The translations under genes and the position numbers were made by a program. A DNA stretch of 32,629 nt, from the NCBI GenBank assembly GCA_002168155.1, contig NHBY01000040.1, forward strand, positions 10,847-43,475, given 5' to 3'. The notes under the pieces are model-generated. The model was not told the DNA's origin and did not search any database. It saw nothing but the letters and a program-made list of their open reading frames with translations. Numbering within the stretch: position 1 is the first letter of the stretch; the number at the start of each line of letters is the position of its first letter. The stretch comes from Synechococcus sp. TMED19 (GTDB lineage Bacteria; Cyanobacteriota; Cyanobacteriia; PCC-6307; Cyanobiaceae). Positions 1 through 7,263 of the stretch are shown piece by piece.

Positions 1-35
1 GTGCGTCCTGCAGAGCTGCCGCAGCAGCCGGGCGG

Positions 36-623
36 TTGAGTCGAAACTGCTCTCCAGAGCGTCTGTTGGTGATGGCCCGCCGACCCAGTCCAGGCCGCTG
101 TAAAAGTCGTCTGGCTGTTGGTATTGGTGCTGCAGCAGCTGCTCGTGTGCAACGGCGCCTTTTGCAGCACACCCTGGCTGAGGCGGAGCGTTGGCAGGGT
201 CTCGCCAATGGCTCATTCAGCCTGGCGCTTGGGGAACATCAAGGGGCAGGCTGCCTTGGTCAACGGTTGCAACGTCTGATGGGCCACTCGCTGCGGCATG
301 GCGGTGAGCAAGTGGTGGTGGTGGGCAGTGATCTGCCCGGTCTGATGGCTGCCGATCTGCAGCAGGCCTTTGCTGCGCTTCACCATCAGCCCCTGGTGAT
401 CGGTCCTGCCGCTGATGGCGGTTACTGGCTGATCGGTCTGACGGCTGCAGCGTTTGAGCATCAGCGCGGCAGGCTCTTCAGTGGCATTCCCTGGGGGGGT
501 GATCAGGTGCTCGCCCGCACCATTGAGCGGGCTGCTGAGCTGGCGTTGAATCCGCACCTGCTGCGCGAGCAGCAAGACCTCGATCGGCTCAGTGACCTTG
601 CTCCTTGGTGCAGTGAGGCCTGA
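36..623 (+). CDS. DUF2064 / TIGR04282-type glycosyltransferase (arsenosugar-type)
   Basis: The protein has the nucleotidyltransferase-like GT-A fold of the DUF2064/TIGR04282 family. The N-terminal LLVMARRPSPGRCKSRLA matches the family's 'K-R-L' substrate-binding loop. VVVGSDLPGL (about residue 95) and GPAADGGYWLIGL (about residue 122) are the conserved metal- and sugar-nucleotide-binding segments. About 195 residues is normal for the family. It is annotated in databases as arsenosugar-biosynthesis glycosyltransferase; the true donor and acceptor are not evident from sequence. The next gene is the usual partner (TIGR04283) and overlaps this 3' end, so the two are probably co-translated. The start used is TTG. 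The frame is open to the window edge with no stop upstream, so a few more N-terminal residues are possible. Confidence 0.82.
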   Translation: MSRNCSPERLLVMARRPSPGRCKSRLAVGIGAAAAARVQRRLLQHTLAEAERWQGLANGSFSLALGEHQGAGCLGQRLQRLMGHSLRHGGEQVVVVGSDLPGLMAADLQQAFAALHHQPLVIGPAADGGYWLIGLTAAAFEHQRGRLFSGIPWGGDQVLARTIERAAELALNPHLLREQQDLDRLSDLAPWCSEA

Positions 624-1302
624 TCCCGCTGATCGCGCTCAGTGGAGCGTTGTGATTCCGGCTCTCCATGAAATGGAGCAGTTGCCGGGTCTGCTGACGC
701 AGTTGCAGGGGCCGGAGCAGGTGTTGGTGGTCGATGGTGGTAGCCGCGATGGCACTGCTGCTGCTGCTGCTGCCATGGGGGCCCTTGTCATCCATGCCAA
801 AGCCGCAAATCGCGGCTTGCAGCTGTCTGTCGGTGCGGCCCATGCCAGCCGTCCCTGGCTGCTGTTCATCCATGCCGATGCCCGACTTCCGTTGCGATGG
901 CCGAATTTGCTGGCTGAGGCGTTAGAGGCTGATGGGGTTGTGGCTGCAGCGTTCCGCTTGCGGGTGGATGGCGGTGGCTGGAAGCTGCGCTTGTTGGAGC
1001 GCTTGGTGGGCCTACGCAGCCGTTGGCGTGGTCTGCCCTATGGCGATCAGGGGTTGGCATTAGCGGCCGATGTCTACCACCAAGTTGGCGGCCACAGGCC
1101 ACTGCCGTTGATGGAGGATTTGGAACTGGTGCAGCGGCTGGGCTGCCGCGGACGCGTAGCGCTTGCTGCTGGTGCGGTTCTGGTCAGTGACCGTCGCTGG
1201 CGCCGTCTGGGCGTGTGGCGTAGCAGCTGGCGCAATGCCCGGTTGCGGGCCGCTTGGCGCCTTGGCACCGAGCCTGAGGAGCTGGCTCGCCGCTATCGCT
1301 AG
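613..1302 (+). CDS. TIGR04283-type family 2 glycosyltransferase (arsenosugar-type)
   Basis: This is a GT2 glycosyltransferase. It begins with WSVVIPALHEMEQLPGLL, continues with VLVVDGGSRDGT (nucleotide-sugar-binding DxS-type motif) and has LLFIHADARLP as the DxD-like metal-binding segment. GLPYGDQGLAL and LMEDLELVQRL are the conserved acceptor-side motifs of the TIGR04283 subfamily. Pairing with a TIGR04282 protein is characteristic, and the two are thought to act in one glycoside pathway, possibly arsenosugar synthesis; that assignment is family-based inference. I chose the GTG that overlaps the upstream stop by 11 bases. A GTG at 592, as in the ORF track, would add seven residues and lengthen the overlap to 32 bases. 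The stop codon overlaps the convergent GNAT gene's stop in the tetramer CTAG. Confidence 0.82.
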   Translation: MRPDPADRAQWSVVIPALHEMEQLPGLLTQLQGPEQVLVVDGGSRDGTAAAAAAMGALVIHAKAANRGLQLSVGAAHASRPWLLFIHADARLPLRWPNLLAEALEADGVVAAAFRLRVDGGGWKLRLLERLVGLRSRWRGLPYGDQGLALAADVYHQVGGHRPLPLMEDLELVQRLGCRGRVALAAGAVLVSDRRWRRLGVWRSSWRNARLRAAWRLGTEPEELARRYR

Positions 1303-1826
1303 CGGGCATACCAGAAGACGCAGCGCTCACCTCTTGGCTCGAGATTCCAGCCCTGGGCTTCGTAGAAGGACACCACAGCAGCATCCGCAAACAGTGTCAC
1401 CTTCTCCACTTCCATTGCCCGGAGACGCTCGAGCAGTACCCGCATTAGCCCTTTGCCCAGTCCGCAGCCTTGATAAAGAGGATGAACCGCCAAATCCCAG
1501 ATGGTTGCATCAAGCACACCATCACCGGTGCAACGGGCAAAACCCACCAGCTTTGGAACGCGAGGGTCATGGCGCCAGAGTCCAACCACAAGCAGGGAAT
1601 GGCTTAGCGCCTTGCGGACCCGCCTCAGCGGCCGTCGGCTCCAGCCCACGGCATCACAGAGCTGCTCGAGCTCAACAAGATCAATCGGGCGCGAGAAACT
1701 GGCCACCAGTCGTAGGCGCTCATTACTGGTGGGCAATTCACGCCACCAGTCTCCATAAAGCTGATCGAGCAGAGGTTCCGCCTGCGAGGCTGTTGATGCT
1801 GCCTGCGAGGCCATGGGATCGTGCAT
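1299..1826 (-). CDS. GNAT family N-acetyltransferase, Ycf52-like
   Basis: This 175-residue protein has the GNAT fold. WDLAVHPLYQGCGLGKGLMRVLLERL (residues about 113-138) carries the beta4 strand and the acetyl-CoA pyrophosphate loop (Q-G-x-G-x-G/K). VTLFADAAVVSFYEAQGW is the usual beta5/alpha4 segment. The N-terminal half (LYGDWWRELPTSNERLRLVASFSRP) and the ending ...CVFWYAR resemble the cyanobacterial/plastid Ycf52 (NSI-like) acetyltransferases. The acetyl acceptor is unknown. The gene is divergent from the alpha/beta hydrolase with about 55 bases between starts. A second ATG at 1814 is an alternative start. Its stop shares CTAG with the convergent glycosyltransferase. Confidence 0.75.
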   Translation of the reverse strand: MHDPMASQAASTASQAEPLLDQLYGDWWRELPTSNERLRLVASFSRPIDLVELEQLCDAVGWSRRPLRRVRKALSHSLLVVGLWRHDPRVPKLVGFARCTGDGVLDATIWDLAVHPLYQGCGLGKGLMRVLLERLRAMEVEKVTLFADAAVVSFYEAQGWNLEPRGERCVFWYAR

Positions 1827-1880
1827 TCCGGCCTGGACCGGGCATTCACAACCACCAACCTAAGGGACCTGCCTGTCTGT

Positions 1881-2558
1881 ATGAGTTCAGCACCACCGTT
1901 GCTGGTGATGGCCCATGGCTGGTTGCTGCGGGGCAGTCTTTGGCAGCCCCTGCGGCGGCGGCTTGAACCTCGCTGGCGCTGTTGGGCCCCGGATCTACCT
2001 GGCTGCGGCCAGGCGATCAGACCCGCGGGCCTGCACCCCACACTGCCGGCCTATGGCCGCTGGCTTGCGGCAGAAGCCAGCCGTCGCGCCAATGGTTCTC
2101 CCTTGGTGCTGATCGGCCATTCCCTTGGTGGCAGCGTCGTCCTGCATGCCAGCGAGCAGTTCGGCCCGCAGTTGCTTGGGGTGGTGCTCATCGGTTCAGG
2201 CGGCGGTGTATATCAGCGACGACCCTTCCGTCAGCTGCGCCGGGTTGGGCGTTTTCTGGCTTTGACTCAGCGTGATCGTCGCGCCGCCCGCGGCTTACTG
2301 ATCAACAGCACCCAGCGCCGGGCAGTGGCCGACCTGCCCAAGCGCGTTGCCCGTTTGGCAGTACCAAGCCTCTGGATTGCCGGCAGCCGTGATCGTGTGA
2401 TGCAGCCGCTTTATGTCCGCCACCTTGCCGGCTATGCCCCTGATCACGAGGTGGAGGTACTGCAGGGGGCTGGCCATCTTCCGATGCGCGATCAACCGGG
2501 ACCGTTACAGCAGCTGTTGGAGCCTTGGCTTCAGAGGGTCGCCAGCCCACGCTCTTGA
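1881..2558 (+). CDS. alpha/beta hydrolase
   Basis: This is an alpha/beta hydrolase of about 225 residues. HGWLLRGSLW near the N-terminus provides the oxyanion-hole HG motif, LIGHSLGGSVVLHA holds the nucleophile serine (G-H-S-L-G), WIAGSRDRVM supplies the acid Asp, and GAGHLPMRD supplies the catalytic His. The triad is therefore complete. The substrate cannot be told from sequence; the family includes esterases, lipases and peptidases. The ORF track extends upstream to a GTG at 1821, but that region overlaps the divergent GNAT start and looks non-coding, so I prefer the ATG at 1881, placed just before the first conserved strand. The 3' end overlaps the convergent ABC transporter gene by 28 bases. 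Confidence 0.8.
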   Translation: MSSAPPLLVMAHGWLLRGSLWQPLRRRLEPRWRCWAPDLPGCGQAIRPAGLHPTLPAYGRWLAAEASRRANGSPLVLIGHSLGGSVVLHASEQFGPQLLGVVLIGSGGGVYQRRPFRQLRRVGRFLALTQRDRRAARGLLINSTQRRAVADLPKRVARLAVPSLWIAGSRDRVMQPLYVRHLAGYAPDHEVEVLQGAGHLPMRDQPGPLQQLLEPWLQRVASPRS

Positions 2559-4306
2559 AGCTCGGCCAGCTGGGCGTAGAGCCCACCTAGGCGCCTCAGC
2601 TCCTGATGGCTGCCTTGCTCCACCAATTGGCCACGTTTGAGCACCAAGATGCGATCGCTGGACTCGACGGTTGCCAGGCGGTGGGCGATGACGATGGCAG
2701 TGCGGTGATCCAAAACGCGAGCCAAATCCCGTTGCAGGGTGGCTTCTGTGCTGGGGTCCATGAAAGCGGTGGCTTCATCCATCACCAGCACCGAGGGGTC
2801 CCTTAGGGCTACTCGTGCAACAGCTAGCAGTTGCCGTTCGCCAGAGCTCAGATTGCCGCCGCGCTCTCTCAATGGGGTATCGAGTCCTTGGGGCAGTCTC
2901 TGCAGCAGCGGGTTTAGGCCCAATTCATTGCTGAGCTGCTCCAGCTGTTGTCGAGGCAGTTGCCTATCGAGGGTGAGGTTGTCGGCAACACTCCCACTGA
3001 AAAGGAAGGTGTCCTGCAGCACCACACCAAGCTGGCGGCGTAGCTCGCTGATGGGAAGATCGCGGATGTCAGTGCCATCAAGCAGGATCCGTCCCTGCTG
3101 TGGCTCATAGAGGCGGCAGAGCAGACGAATCACCGTGCTTTTGCCAGAGCCGGTGGGCCCGACCAAGGCCACGTGTTCTCCAGGGGTGATGTGCAGATTC
3201 AGGTGCTGCAGGATCGGTTCATCGGGTCGGTAGGAGAAGCAGACGTCCTCGAAGATCACTTCACCGTGTGCCGCTCCATGGTCAAGAACGGGATTTGGTT
3301 TGCCTCGCTCGACAATCTCCTGGGGTTCGTCGAGCAGCTCACCGATGCGTTCCACCGCTGTCAGGCCCCCCTGGATCTGGGTGAAACGCTCTGCCAGCTG
3401 GCGCAGGGGATCAAACAATCGCTGGGAATAGAGAATGAAGGTGGTCAGAACCCCCAGTCCCATCGCACCTGCGGTCACCAGACTGCCGCCCACTGCCAGC
3501 ACCAGGGCTACTGCAGCGAGAGCCACCCACTCCAATAGCGCGGAGATACTGCTGTCGTAAAAAATGGTGCCGTTAATTGCATTGCGATAGAGGGCACTGG
3601 TTCGCCCGAAGCGCTCGCTGTTGAGCTTTTCGCGGCGGAACATCTGCACCACTTCCAGCCCCTGAAGGTTCTCCTGCAGATCGGCATTGAGCTGGCTGAG
3701 CTCTTCTCGCACCCTGTAATTGGCGCGTCGGTAGCGCTGCTGCAGCGTGATCACCGTCCAGGTGAGCGGCAACTGCAAAGCCAATAAAAGCAATCCCAGA
3801 CGCCATTCGATCGTCAGCATCAATGTGGCGATCACCACAAGGGTCACCAAATCAGCCAGTACACCGATGGCACCGCTGCCAAAAACCTCGGCCAGAGCAT
3901 CCACATCACTGGTCAGCCGGGTCAGCAACTTGCCTACCGGAGTGCGGTCGTGGAATCGCAGAGATAGATCCAGCGAATGGCGGAACAGATCACCCCGCAG
4001 CCTGGCCGTCAACCGCTGACCGATGCTCTGCACAAGAAAGCTCTGGGTGCCCTGCAAGGTCAGACGCAGCAACACCGCAAGCAGTAGCAGGCCGATCAGG
4101 CTGTGCATCGCTTGGGAGGTGGGCATGGCTTGCAGCCAGCCCCAGGCGGTTTCTCCCCGCAGCACGCTCACGACTTGACCAACAAGCAGCGGCTGCACCG
4201 CACTGGCCGCCGCCACAGGGACCAGAATCGTTAAGGCAGTAGCAAGTCGGCGACGGTCACGGCGTAGGTAGGGCAGCAGTCGCCGTACTCGCTGCAGGTC
4301 GCTCAT
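2531..4306 (-). CDS. ABC exporter half-transporter (MsbA/MdlB-type, fused permease and ATPase)
   Basis: The 591-residue protein has an N-terminal ABC transmembrane domain (about residues 20-300, roughly six helices, e.g. [13 protein letters not shown] and [18 protein letters not shown]) and a C-terminal ATPase. Walker [10 protein letters not shown] is at about 383-391, the signature LSSGERQ at about 486, Walker B VLVMDEAT at about 506 and the switch His in VIAHRLA at about 542. All catalytic elements are present, so it should be active as a dimer in the inner membrane. The family exports lipids, drugs or peptides; substrate unknown. Its ATG overlaps the hisG stop in ATGA, so it is probably translated after hisG, although no functional link to histidine synthesis is evident. 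Confidence 0.9.
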   Translation of the reverse strand: MSDLQRVRRLLPYLRRDRRRLATALTILVPVAAASAVQPLLVGQVVSVLRGETAWGWLQAMPTSQAMHSLIGLLLLAVLLRLTLQGTQSFLVQSIGQRLTARLRGDLFRHSLDLSLRFHDRTPVGKLLTRLTSDVDALAEVFGSGAIGVLADLVTLVVIATLMLTIEWRLGLLLLALQLPLTWTVITLQQRYRRANYRVREELSQLNADLQENLQGLEVVQMFRREKLNSERFGRTSALYRNAINGTIFYDSSISALLEWVALAAVALVLAVGGSLVTAGAMGLGVLTTFILYSQRLFDPLRQLAERFTQIQGGLTAVERIGELLDEPQEIVERGKPNPVLDHGAAHGEVIFEDVCFSYRPDEPILQHLNLHITPGEHVALVGPTGSGKSTVIRLLCRLYEPQQGRILLDGTDIRDLPISELRRQLGVVLQDTFLFSGSVADNLTLDRQLPRQQLEQLSNELGLNPLLQRLPQGLDTPLRERGGNLSSGERQLLAVARVALRDPSVLVMDEATAFMDPSTEATLQRDLARVLDHRTAIVIAHRLATVESSDRILVLKRGQLVEQGSHQELRRLGGLYAQLAELQERGLATL

Positions 4307-4944
4307 GGGGTGGCCCCGCCCTCGTTCATGGACTGGACCAGTTGCCGCAGTTCGCCGCTATCAAGGCGCAGCGCCAGGGGGTTGCCGATCAGCCGCGCAG
4401 TGCTGTGGAAAAGGTCTTCGATGGCAATCAGGCCGTTGTCTCGCAGAGTCCGGCCTGTGGCCACCAGGTCGACGATTGCCTCTGAGATGCCTGTGAGAGG
4501 GCCTAGTTCCACTGAACCAGTGAGATGAATTAGCTCAACGGGTAGATCGAGCTGATCAAAAAATGCCTTGGCCGAATGGGTGAACTTGCTGGCCACGCGG
4601 CAGTGAGCGGGCAGGTCCGCCGCACGCCGGTAAGGGCTGCTTTCCTTGACCGCCACAGCCATGCGGCAGCCGCCAAAGCCCAGATCCAGAAGCTGGGCCA
4701 CTGTGCGCTGCTGCTCGAGTAGTACGTCGTATCCCACAACTCCAAGCTGGGCCTGGCCGTAAGCCACATAGACGGGTACGTCACCGTTGCGCACCAGCAG
4801 AGCCCTGGCTCTGCCGCAGGCGCTCGGCAGCATCAGCTGGCGGTTGTCCTTATCGTTGATTGCACTGAAATCGAGGCCGGCCGCGGCAAAGCGCGCCACG
4901 GAATCCTTGAGCAGGGCCCCCTTGGGTAGGGCGACGGTGAGCAT
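4303..4944 (-). CDS. hisG: ATP phosphoribosyltransferase, short form (HisG)
   Basis: This 213-residue protein catalyses the first step of histidine synthesis, joining ATP and PRPP to give phosphoribosyl-ATP. It begins [16 protein letters not shown], the conserved HisG N-terminus. [15 protein letters not shown] and [32 protein letters not shown] form the PRPP-binding loop (E-L-G..D-L-V-x-T-G-x-T). The length and the missing C-terminal ACT-like regulatory domain mark it as the short form, which works in complex with HisZ; hisZ is not in the window. It is followed at ATGA by the ABC exporter gene. The start lies head to head with gloB, so a shared promoter region is likely. Confidence 0.95.
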   Translation of the reverse strand: MLTVALPKGALLKDSVARFAAAGLDFSAINDKDNRQLMLPSACGRARALLVRNGDVPVYVAYGQAQLGVVGYDVLLEQQRTVAQLLDLGFGGCRMAVAVKESSPYRRAADLPAHCRVASKFTHSAKAFFDQLDLPVELIHLTGSVELGPLTGISEAIVDLVATGRTLRDNGLIAIEDLFHSTARLIGNPLALRLDSGELRQLVQSMNEGGATP

Positions 4945-5008
4945 GCTGATTCCCGCTCCAGCGCTGGACTTTAACGAGCTGCCTCACACTGGTGTCAGAT
5001 GCACCGCC

Positions 5009-5782
5009 GTGGTGGAGATCGTCAGGCTGCCTGTGTTGCGGGATAACTACGTCTTCCTGCTCATTGAGCCTGCGGGGAGCCGCGCCGCAGTGGTCGATCC
5101 TGCAGTTGCTGAGCCGGTGGCGGCATTGCTGCAGCACAGGGGTCTGGAGCTGACGGTGGTGCTCCAGACCCATCACCATCACGATCACATTGGCGGCACA
5201 CCCGAACTGTTGGCGCGCTGGCCAGGGACCGAGGTCTGGGCAGCCTCCTCTGATCAGACGCGGATTCCTTTTCAGACCAGGGGCTTGGCCGGCGGTGATC
5301 AGCTGGAGCTTTTTGGACGCCCTGTCGAGGTGCTCTCCATTCCGGGGCACACCAGTGATCACATTGCCTATTACCTGCCCGCCACCGCTCAAGAAGGCGC
5401 TGAGTTGTTCTGCGGTGACACCCTCTTTGGCGGAGGCTGCGGTCGCATCTTTGAGGGCACGCCAGCCCAGATGCTGGCTTCTTTGGAACAGCTAGCAGCC
5501 TTGCCAGCTTCAACCCGAGTTTGGTGCGCCCACGAGTACACCGAGACCAACCTGCGCTTTGCGATCACTCAGGATTCTGAGAACCAGGCGCTGGCCGAGC
5601 GCTTTGAGCTCGTGAAGCATCAGCGGGCTTTAGGGGAGGCCACCATTCCCTCCAGCATTGGCCTCGAGCTGGCCACCAACCCCTTTCTCCGCTGCCGACA
5701 ACCAGCGCTGCAGATGGTCAGTGGCGCTGTTGATGGTGCTGATGTGCTGGCGGAGATCCGCCGCCGTAAAGATGTGTTCTGA
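5009..5782 (+). CDS. gloB: hydroxyacylglutathione hydrolase (glyoxalase II)
   Basis: The protein is a metallo-beta-lactamase-fold thioesterase that hydrolyses S-lactoylglutathione in methylglyoxal detoxification. It has the signature THHHHDHIGG (dinuclear metal site), IPGHTSDHI, FCGDTLFGGGCGRIFEGT and WCAHEYTETNLRFA, followed by the C-terminal substrate domain ending ADVLAEIRRRKDVF. About 257 residues from the GTG at 5009 fits the family, which usually begins close to the 'PVLRDNY' motif. The ORF track starts at 4787 inside hisG, which is unlikely. ATG 4943, overlapping the hisG start codon, is another possible start. Confidence 0.92.
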   Translation: MVEIVRLPVLRDNYVFLLIEPAGSRAAVVDPAVAEPVAALLQHRGLELTVVLQTHHHHDHIGGTPELLARWPGTEVWAASSDQTRIPFQTRGLAGGDQLELFGRPVEVLSIPGHTSDHIAYYLPATAQEGAELFCGDTLFGGGCGRIFEGTPAQMLASLEQLAALPASTRVWCAHEYTETNLRFAITQDSENQALAERFELVKHQRALGEATIPSSIGLELATNPFLRCRQPALQMVSGAVDGADVLAEIRRRKDVF

Positions 5783-5785
5783 GCC

Positions 5786-5956
5786 ATGACATGCCGGCCG
5801 ACAACGCTTTTGGGGACCTTGTTCGGCGCTGCTGCGCTGATCTCTTGTGGGCTATGCCGTGGTCATCGTCAATGTCCTGGCGGTGGCGATGTGCAAGCCC
5901 TTGCGTTTGACGCAGTTGCATCGGGCACTGAGGCGATGATGACTAGACCTGGATAA
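5786..5956 (+). CDS. small ORF, possible short lipoprotein
   Basis: This is a 56-codon ORF, too short for the ORF track, starting 3 bases after the gloB stop. The N-terminus MTCRPTTLLGTLFGAAALISCGLC looks like a short signal sequence with a lipobox-like L-I-S-C. The rest is hydrophilic and I do not recognise it. The support is only position (directly behind gloB) and the signal-like start. It could equally be non-coding spacer between gloB and ridA. Confidence 0.25.
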   Translation: MTCRPTTLLGTLFGAAALISCGLCRGHRQCPGGGDVQALAFDAVASGTEAMMTRPG

Positions 5957-5965
5957 AGCCGTTTG

Positions 5966-6364
5966 ATGAGCAGCAAAGGTCTTGAGGCGGTTGAAACCAA
6001 GGCAGCACCGGCGCCGGTGGGCCCCTACAACCAAGCGGTGAAGGCCGGCGGGATGCTCTTCTGCTCCGGTCAGATCCCGTTGGATCCGATGACCGGTGTG
6101 ATGGTCGGGGACGGTGATGTGGAGGCGGAGACCCGCCAGGTACTCAGCAATCTTGAGTCGGTGCTGAAGGCTGCGGGTTGCACGCCTCAGCAGGTGGTGC
6201 GCACAACAGTGTTCCTGACTGATCTCGCCGATTTCGCCAGGGTTAATGCCATTTACGCCGAAATGTTTGGCCAGGGCGTGGCACCGGCCCGGGCCTGTGT
6301 GCAGGTGGCGGCGCTGCCCAAGGGGGCGAAGGTCGAGATCGATTGCGTCGCGCTGATGAGCTAG
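5966..6364 (+). CDS. ridA: RidA family (YjgF/UK114) enamine/imine deaminase
   Basis: This 132-residue protein belongs to the trimeric RidA family, which hydrolyses reactive enamine/imine intermediates such as 2-aminoacrylate from PLP enzymes. Visible signatures are APAPVGPYNQAVKAGGMLFCSGQIPLDP near the N-terminus, VVRTTVFLTDLADFARVNAIYAEMF in the middle, and PARACVQVAALPKGAKVEID near the C-terminus, which contains the active-site Arg and the conserved Glu. The length is typical. The ATG at 5966 is preferred over the TTG one codon earlier. A long stem-loop begins in its stop codon. A role next to amino-acid biosynthesis genes is plausible, but they are on other transcripts. Confidence 0.92.
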   Translation: MSSKGLEAVETKAAPAPVGPYNQAVKAGGMLFCSGQIPLDPMTGVMVGDGDVEAETRQVLSNLESVLKAAGCTPQQVVRTTVFLTDLADFARVNAIYAEMFGQGVAPARACVQVAALPKGAKVEIDCVALMS

Positions 6365-6410
6365 CGCCCTATCGGATTCAGACTCATTGTTTGAGCCGTA
6401 GGGCGGCTAG
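6361..6410 (+). terminator. long imperfect stem-loop at the ridA 3' end
   Basis: CTAGC GCCCTA (T) CGG pairs with CCG TAGGGC (G) GCTAG, giving 14 base pairs with one bulged base on each side around a 20-base loop. The loop itself contains CTCA...TGAG. The structure begins in the ridA stop codon. No T run follows on the plus strand, so it is not a textbook intrinsic terminator; it may be a 3'-end stabiliser or a processed RNA structure, or serve the convergent DUF4079 transcript. Confidence 0.5.
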
Positions 6411-6511
6411 GAGAAGCTCACACAAGGTCGCCACTGCTGGACTTTGCAGGATCACCACATCACTTGCTGATTCCTGAAGTCGCATGGACAGACCAGGCAA
6501 GCGGTCTTATC

Positions 6512-7210
6512 TCAGCGGGGCTGATCGGCGCAAGTGGCTTCACTCCAGTTGCATTGGCTTAGGAACGGTTGCTGCCAGCTCAGCGGAATCTCAAGCAGGT
6601 CCCGTGTGCCGCTCAGCCCTTGACAGATGAAGAGGATCGCCGCCAGGACATTGGCGGCGATGTGCACGCGCCGCCAGCGCCGATGGTTCAAGATCTCAGG
6701 CCGTGCGGCCAGGTTGAAGATCATTAGGCCGCACACCATGACCCCGCCCCAGTAGTGGGATTGCCAGAACGCCGGCTGCAGAGGGTTGTCGCTGAGTCGG
6801 AACACCTCTGGTTGTGCCCCGAGGCTCAGCAGTCCCAACCATGTGATCAGGCTGAAGCTCAGCCGCAAGGCAGCACCCCGTACGCGCATCAGGGCGATGA
6901 GGGCACTGATGCTGCCAAGCCAGGCCAGAAGTAGAGGGGTTAATGCAGTTGCCCCTCGGCCACCGTCGCTGCCCAGTCCTTTGCTGCCGATGACCACGGC
7001 CAGGGCGATCAATACGATCACAACCACCGCAGCAGCGAGCCATTGGCCCAGATCGCTGTGATCCCTGCCGGTGGAAGGCGGCAGCTTGGCTTGCTCAACC
7101 CGGCGCTGACGGGTTTGAAGTCCTAGTCGTGCCACTACCCCGATTAGGGGATAGATGAGCGTCACCGCAAGAAACGGGTGGATGATCCAGAGCCAGTCAA
7201 TCGCCTGCAT
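6512..7210 (-). CDS. DUF4079 multi-pass membrane protein
   Basis: This 232-residue integral membrane protein has about six hydrophobic segments (about residues 8-28, 57-76, 90-108, 115-131, 152-170, 184-200). It matches the DUF4079 family of cyanobacteria and plastids. The family-type His residues in IIHPFLAV (His11), WQSHYWGG (His152) and RRVHIAANVL (His183) lie in or beside helices, which would fit a b-type cytochrome or ferric-reductase-like haem binder. That is inference; no function is established here. It stands alone on the minus strand, about 150 bases from ridA and about 50 bases from the ABC-F gene. Confidence 0.8.
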   Translation of the reverse strand: MQAIDWLWIIHPFLAVTLIYPLIGVVARLGLQTRQRRVEQAKLPPSTGRDHSDLGQWLAAAVVVIVLIALAVVIGSKGLGSDGGRGATALTPLLLAWLGSISALIALMRVRGAALRLSFSLITWLGLLSLGAQPEVFRLSDNPLQPAFWQSHYWGGVMVCGLMIFNLAARPEILNHRRWRRVHIAANVLAAILFICQGLSGTRDLLEIPLSWQQPFLSQCNWSEATCADQPR

Positions 7211-7263
7211 CAGGCTCGGTTATCACTGTTCTCAAACTCTCCTCAGCTGGCAGCTCTGGCAAG

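Noticed and set aside
2651-2658. GCGATCGC (HIP1) octamer, also at 22186
   Set aside because: I noticed two copies in 32.6 kb, near chance expectation, and not the dense HIP1 pattern of freshwater cyanobacteria.
4787-5008. N-terminal extension of gloB in the track
   Set aside because: It lies antisense to hisG and adds 74 non-homologous residues to a normal-length glyoxalase II.
6384-6485. Minus-strand 33-codon ORF (MRLQESASDVVILQSP...) after the DUF4079 gene
   Set aside because: It overlaps the strong stem-loop at the ridA end and has no further support; too short to call on composition alone, though a TTG-extended form is open.
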